From: Rubrobacter sp.
Lineage (GTDB): Bacteria > Actinomycetota > Rubrobacteria > Rubrobacterales > Rubrobacteraceae
Length of the DNA stretch: 7,985 nucleotides
Direction of reading: 5' to 3'
Assembly: GCA_016781775.1 (NCBI GenBank)
Contig: JADDPR010000373.1
Location: 1-7,985 of the forward strand
This document shows positions 5,351 to 7,985 of this stretch, piece by piece. The position numbers and the translations under genes are program-made. Position 1 is the first letter of the stretch, and every line of letters starts with the position of its first letter. A model generated the notes under the pieces. It saw only the letters and a list, made by a program, of their open reading frames with translations. It did not search any database and was not told the DNA's origin.

Positions 5351-5850
5351 AACAGCCTTTGCCACCACGAGCGGGGAGGCTCCGAGCGCCCCTCTGAGGC
5401 CGTCGCATCCTCGGGTGGACCCTGGCCCCCACCCGGTCCCTTCGCACCCGCCGGGGCGTCCCCTGGCGGGGCTTGCGGGTCCTTCCGGGCGGCTTCGAGT
5501 TCGGGGACCCGCTCGATGAGCCCGGCCAGCAGGCGGCGGTGCTCCCGAAGCTCCTCCGTGCGAACGTCGAGCTGGCGTTCCAGGTAGCGTACCCGGTCCC
5601 TCAGCTCCTCTACAAGCTCGGCATCCAGCGCCCGTCCAGCCTCCGTCCCGCTGTTCGGCTGGTCTCCGTCTTGTCTTTGTCCAGCCGCGTCGAGCCACAC
5701 TGATACGGAGCCGTCCTCGCCCTTCCTACTGCGGAGTGTCCCACGCGCAATCCTCTTTCGGACGGCGTCGGAGCTGAGACCAAGCGCGTCGGCGGCTTGC
5801 CGCACGTCCAGCCAACGACCCGCCGCGTCCCCCTGCTCGTCCGGTCCCAT
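5341..5850 (-). CDS. HTH and coiled-coil protein with C-terminal SWWQRLFGG
   Basis: 169 residues from ATG at 5850-5848. Residues 13-41 form a helix-turn-helix (WLDVRQAADALGLSSDAVRKRIARGTL), followed by a short strand ending VWL (51-53) as a wing. Residues ~76-122 are a leucine-rich coiled coil (VEELRDRVRYLERQL…). Then comes a Gly/Pro/Ala linker and a conserved-looking amphipathic end, SWWQRLFGG. From memory this architecture recurs in Rubrobacter genomes, often beside mobile or plasmid genes, without a known function. The end could touch a membrane or a partner protein. It is convergent with the replication operon and separated from it by 46 bp of repeat-rich DNA. No Shine-Dalgarno is clear; TACGCT at the complement of 5859-5864, with TGGACC 17 bp further upstream, would give a nearly leaderless mRNA. 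Confidence 0.87.
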   Translation of the reverse strand: MGPDEQGDAAGRWLDVRQAADALGLSSDAVRKRIARGTLRSRKGEDGSVSVWLDAAGQRQDGDQPNSGTEAGRALDAELVEELRDRVRYLERQLDVRTEELREHRRLLAGLIERVPELEAARKDPQAPPGDAPAGAKGPGGGQGPPEDATASEGRSEPPRSWWQRLFGG

Positions 5851-6034
5851 AGCCCCGCAGCGTATGCTCTCGCCCCGCCCCGGTCCAGCGAACCTCTCTA
5901 TGATGGGCAGGACGACCGCTCCGTGTCCTCAAGAGTCAGGTTCCGAGAGCAGCCGTTTTGAGGAAGCCGCACGGCCCCGGTCCGGTGGTGGTACTGCGGC
6001 GGTGTGCGGTAGGGGAAGAACCCGTGTGGTCGTC

Positions 6035-6053
6035 GACGGTTCGGGGTACCGTC
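6035..6053. repeat. Short inverted repeat upstream of the GNAT gene
   Basis: GACGGT (6035-6040) and ACCGTC (6048-6053) flank a 7-base loop, ending eight bases before the GNAT ATG. It could be an operator, or an RNA hairpin if the transcript starts upstream. The rest of 5851-6061 shows no gene I can support. Confidence 0.45.
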
Positions 6054-6061
6054 CGTAAGCC

Positions 6062-6619
6062 ATGGCACCGCAGTCGAAGAAAGACGGCCACGTACTCGGG
6101 GTCCTCGCCCTGCCCGGCGGGGCCGAGGTCCCTTTCCGCGTCGTCCGTCCCGACGACGCCCCCGCGCTGCAGCGCGTCCACGCCCGCTGTAGCGAGCAAA
6201 CCATCTTCCTGCGCTTCTTCGGCCCGATGGAGGAGCTGTCGGACAGGAAGGCCCGGTACTTCGCCAGCACTGACGGCGTCGATCACCTCGGCCTGGTCGC
6301 GCTGGACCCCGAGGACCCGAACGAGATCATCGCGGTCGTGCGGTATGCCCGTGAGACGGGCGACGAGCGGGCCGAGTACGCCGCTCTGGTCGAGGACCGC
6401 TGGCAGGGCTACGGGGTGGGGGCAGGGTTGACCCGTCACCTCATCGACGCGGCAAAAGAGAACGGGGTCCGCTACTTCTACGCACTCGTGATGGGAGAGA
6501 ACATGCGCATGCTCAACGTCTTACGCCACCTCGGCCTCCCCGAGAGGGAGCGCTTCGCGGAAGACGCGAAGCGCGTGGAGGTCGTACTCTCCCCCGAAGG
6601 GCACCGAGGACCGGGGTAA
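6062..6619 (+). CDS. GNAT-family N-acetyltransferase
   Basis: 185 residues from ATG 6062. An in-frame TAA at 6056-6058 excludes any earlier start, and no Shine-Dalgarno is visible. The fold reads well: beta strand EVPFRVVRPDDAPALQRVH near the start, then IFLRFFGP, LGLVALDP and IIAVVRYAR, the acetyl-CoA loop region VEDRWQGYGVGAGLTRHLIDAA (Q/R-x-x-G-x-G/A-like, residues ~110-131), and GVRYFYALVMGENMRMLNVLRHLGL. This 'RFFGPMEELSD' type resembles the C-terminal acetyltransferase domain of protein lysine acetyltransferases (Pat/PatZ-like), here free-standing. It would transfer acetyl from acetyl-CoA to an amine; the substrate could be a protein lysine or a small molecule. It may be host DNA rather than element DNA. 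A 10-bp perfect hairpin (6550-6559 with 6565-6574) lies in the 3' coding part. Confidence 0.92.
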   Translation: MAPQSKKDGHVLGVLALPGGAEVPFRVVRPDDAPALQRVHARCSEQTIFLRFFGPMEELSDRKARYFASTDGVDHLGLVALDPEDPNEIIAVVRYARETGDERAEYAALVEDRWQGYGVGAGLTRHLIDAAKENGVRYFYALVMGENMRMLNVLRHLGLPERERFAEDAKRVEVVLSPEGHRGPG

Positions 6620-6671
6620 GACCAGGGGTACGTACGGGCTTCTAGCAAGAAGAGAGGGAAGGAGAACCGAG

Positions 6672-7025
6672 ATGGCGGCGTTCGCTTTTACCCTGCCCGT
6701 CCTGCCGGGGCAGGGCGGCGCGGTGAGGGGCATGGGGGATGCGCTCGAGGGGTCGGCAGAGCTCCAGGAGGCGTACGAGGCTTCCAGGAAGATCCTGGGC
6801 ATCAGGGAGGAGAAGGTGTGGGTTCAGAAGACCCCCATCGGCGAAGCGCTGGTCGTTTACTGGGAGACCGAGGACCCCCAGCGCGCCCTGAGAGAGCTGG
6901 CCGACTCCCAAGACGAGGCCGTCGAAAAGTTCAGGGACCTCGTCATGAGCGCCGCTCCCGCCCTGGACCTCTCCGGGGAGCAACCCATCGCCAGCGAGCT
7001 GCTCTTCTCCTGGCCGAAGCCCTGA
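6672..7025 (+). CDS. Conserved hypothetical protein, small alpha/beta (ferredoxin-like) type
   Basis: 117 residues from ATG 6672, with a good AAGGAG ribosome binding site (6659-6664) seven bases upstream. It opens MAAFAFTLPVLPGQ, has a helix rich in E/A/R (~25-42), then KVWVQKTPIGEALVVYWETEDPQRAL (~48-73), a second helix (ELADSQDEAVEKFRDLV) and the tail SELLFSWPKP. The strand-helix-strand-helix order and the paired strands suggest a dimeric alpha/beta-barrel-like fold of the kind seen in small DUF (for example DUF6176-like) proteins. That is from memory and uncertain. No catalytic residues can be named. It lies 52 bp after the GNAT gene on the same strand and may be co-transcribed. I associate such proteins with Rubrobacter-type genomes. 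Confidence 0.85.
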   Translation: MAAFAFTLPVLPGQGGAVRGMGDALEGSAELQEAYEASRKILGIREEKVWVQKTPIGEALVVYWETEDPQRALRELADSQDEAVEKFRDLVMSAAPALDLSGEQPIASELLFSWPKP

Positions 7026-7043
7026 GCCTTTGAGGCCTTCGCA

Positions 7044-7094
7044 CCCTATCCACCCCGCTGCCGGAAGCAAAGATTCTCGGAAAGAGAACGCCGC
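7044..7094. repeat. Diverged direct repeat, copy A
   Basis: Begins CCCTATCCACCC, continues CTGCCG, then TTCTCGG, and ends ACGCCGC. It matches copy B at 7303-7350, with 28 identities in the first 37 bases, followed by a shared ACGCCGC after a 3-base gap. It can form a bulged hairpin, CCGGAA with TTCTCGG. It is not a tRNA. Confidence 0.7.
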
Positions 7095-7135
7095 TTGCAT
7101 CGATCTCGTAACATCCCCAGGGCGAGGGCGATCCC

Positions 7136-7225
7136 CTAAGCCAGCGCCACACCCGCCGCCAGTAACAGGAGCCCCACACCCGCCGCCAGGGCCAGCACCG
7201 CAAACAGCGGTGGCAGATCCCGCAT
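7136..7225 (-). CDS. Candidate 29-residue single-span membrane peptide
   Basis: ATG at 7225-7223, TAG at 7138-7136. A strong GAGGAG site (complement of 7232-7237) stands six bases upstream. After a short MRDLPPL the rest is Leu/Ala/Gly/Val hydrophobic, about 22 residues, enough for one membrane span. It contains a nine-residue unit twice (LAAGVGLLL, then LAAGVALA). This reflects a 16-bp DNA direct repeat (CCACACCCGCCGCCAG at 7147-7162 and 7174-7189, 27-bp period). In size and composition it resembles small membrane proteins and type I toxins, but no antisense RNA can be shown. The minus-strand leader has a cUUCGg tetraloop hairpin (complement of 7258-7269). Diverged repeats lie on both sides. 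Short hydrophobic ORFs arise by chance in GC-rich DNA, but the ribosome binding site argues for a real gene. Confidence 0.5.
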   Translation of the reverse strand: MRDLPPLFAVLALAAGVGLLLLAAGVALA

Positions 7226-7302
7226 CGTTATCTCCTCATCCTAGATAGGGACCGAAAGGGCCGAAGCCCCGGCGAAGCCAGGACCCCGGCCCTCCCTCTT
7301 GC

Positions 7303-7350
7303 CCCTATTCACCCACCTGCCGAGAGTAAGCCTTCTCGGGAATACGCCGC
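7303..7350. repeat. Diverged direct repeat, copy B
   Basis: Second copy of the element at 7044-7094, 259 bp away in the same orientation. Here CCGAGA (7320-7325) and TCTCGG (7334-7339) form a perfect 6-bp stem with an 8-base loop. The base changes relative to copy A keep a hairpin possible, which hints at a structured RNA or a protein site. Confidence 0.7.
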
Positions 7351-7384
7351 GGAGCCCCGGCCCGATGGCGCTACGGCGGCGGGG

Positions 7385-7409
7385 CATAATACGGCCGACA
7401 AGTATTATG
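7385..7409. promoter_or_regulatory. Inverted repeat CATAATAC-N9-GTATTATG upstream of the restriction enzyme gene
   Basis: A perfect 8-bp inverted repeat with a 9-base spacer (7393-7401), an A+T island in GC-rich DNA, 54 bp before the restriction enzyme start. Its right arm includes TATTAT (7403-7408), a good -10 match, but no -35 is apparent. It may be an operator or activator site that controls the enzyme. Confidence 0.6.
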
Positions 7410-7463
7410 GGGTAGTCATCCTCCTGCACTCCCGAGGTCTTCGGCCTGGGCTAACATGGGGCT

Positions 7464-7985
7464 ATGGCCGATCTGACACCCCAGGCGTTCGCGGAGAAGT
7501 GGGCAAAGAGCAAGCTCTCCGAGCGCTCTTCCTACGCGCAGCACTTTCTAGACTTATGCGAGATGCTCGGCGCCCCGAAACCGGCGGAGGTGGATCCCGA
7601 GGGCGACTTCTACACCTTCGAGAAGGGGGTGAAGAAGACCGGGGGCGGCGGGGGCAAGGGCTTCGCCGACGTGTGGCGCAAGGGCTTCTTCGCCTTCGAG
7701 TACAAGGGCAAGCACAAGGACCTCGACGCCGCCTACGATCAGCTCCTCCGCTATCGCGAGGACCTGGAGAACCCACCCCTGCTGGTAGTCACAGACATAG
7801 ATCGCTTCAAGGTTCATACGAACTTCACCAGCACGGCAAAGAAGGTCCACTCCTTCACCAACGCGGAGCTGCCCCAGGAGAAGAACCTACGGGTGCTGCG
7901 GGCGCTGTTCACCGACCCAGACTCGCTGCGCCCTGGCAGGACCACCGAGAGCATCACGGAGGAGGCGGCCGGCAAGTTCGCCGTC
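7464..7985 (+). CDS. MmeI-like type IIG restriction-modification enzyme, N-terminal part
   Basis: 174 codons are visible from ATG 7464, open to the right edge. The N-terminus is a PD-(D/E)xK nuclease domain: GFADVWRKGFFAFEYKGKHKDLDAAYDQL gives D69-x9-E79-x-K81. That is the spacing of the MmeI family (D-x9-E-x-K), whose members fuse nuclease, gamma-class adenine methyltransferase and target-recognition domains in one chain of about 900 residues. The methyltransferase (NPPY motif) would be beyond the window. Such enzymes cut DNA at a distance from the site and protect host DNA by methylating one strand. There is no Shine-Dalgarno before the ATG. TAACAT (7452-7457) could be a -10 box that gives a leaderless mRNA starting at the ATG. 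Anti-phage or element-maintenance roles are known for the family; this enzyme's specificity cannot be read from the visible part. Confidence 0.9.
   Translation, partial: MADLTPQAFAEKWAKSKLSERSSYAQHFLDLCEMLGAPKPAEVDPEGDFYTFEKGVKKTGGGGGKGFADVWRKGFFAFEYKGKHKDLDAAYDQLLRYREDLENPPLLVVTDIDRFKVHTNFTSTAKKVHSFTNAELPQEKNLRVLRALFTDPDSLRPGRTTESITEEAAGKFAV

Noticed and set aside
5864..6058. 64-codon plus-strand frame before the GNAT gene
   Set aside because: Low-complexity Gly/Arg/Ser composition, no ribosome binding site and no recognisable motif; treated as non-coding.
7303..7350. tRNA or tRNA-fragment attachment site
   Set aside because: A single hairpin is present but no cloverleaf, anticodon arm or T-loop sequence can be fitted, in either copy.
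7241..7429. 62-codon minus-strand frame in the 7026-7463 gap
   Set aside because: Arg/Gly-rich, no good ribosome site, and runs across the structured repeat B.

Overview
The window is very GC-rich, with actinobacterial-style codon use, frequent GTG starts, 1- to 4-base gene overlaps and few Shine-Dalgarno-poor exceptions. Two proteins (the HTH plus coiled-coil protein ending in SWWQRLFGG, and the 117-residue MAAFAFTLPVLPG protein) look like families I associate from memory with Rubrobacter and relatives. A Rubrobacterales-type actinobacterium is therefore my best guess, not a proven assignment. The content is accessory: a regulator, a replication module and a restriction enzyme, with no housekeeping genes. 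It looks like part of an integrated plasmid, phage satellite or ICE.

Left part (1-1412): two leftward genes overlap by one base, a SWIM zinc-finger protein followed by a small 'ATPGALE...SGDWGE' plasmid-type protein that runs off the left edge. A rightward HTH (excisionase/MerR-like) regulator is divergent from them. Between them lie two near-perfect sigma-70 promoters on opposite strands that occupy almost the same 41 bp. The two directions should compete, and the HTH protein is the obvious candidate switch protein.

Middle (1413-5294): a rightward operon of a possible 24-residue mini-ORF, a 943-residue primase-helicase, a 65-residue hypothetical protein and a 260-residue protein with two copies of a winged-helix-like repeat. 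Adjacent genes overlap by 4 bases. The primase-helicase has a CHC2-type zinc finger, a TOPRIM domain, a Walker A/B ATPase, a linker and a small C-terminal domain. Its linker-coding DNA contains seven exact copies of TTACCTCCAC in both orientations and different reading frames. Next to these is a 63-base stretch with no C that holds a 21-bp tandem repeat. This is the best candidate in the window for a new system: a replication origin inside the initiator gene, analogous in layout to the lambda O gene. That interpretation is inference.

Right part (5295-7985): a leftward HTH/coiled-coil protein is convergent with the operon. It is followed by a rightward GNAT acetyltransferase and a rightward 117-residue hypothetical protein. 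The gap 7026-7463 is not empty. It holds a good candidate for a 29-residue membrane peptide on the minus strand with a strong ribosome binding site, a diverged ~50-bp direct repeat on either side of it, and a perfect 8-bp inverted repeat. The window ends inside the N-terminal nuclease domain of an MmeI-like type IIG restriction-modification enzyme (D69-x9-E79-x-K81).

No tRNA, rRNA, CRISPR array, transposase, integrase or conjugation gene is visible, so the type and ends of the element cannot be fixed from this window.
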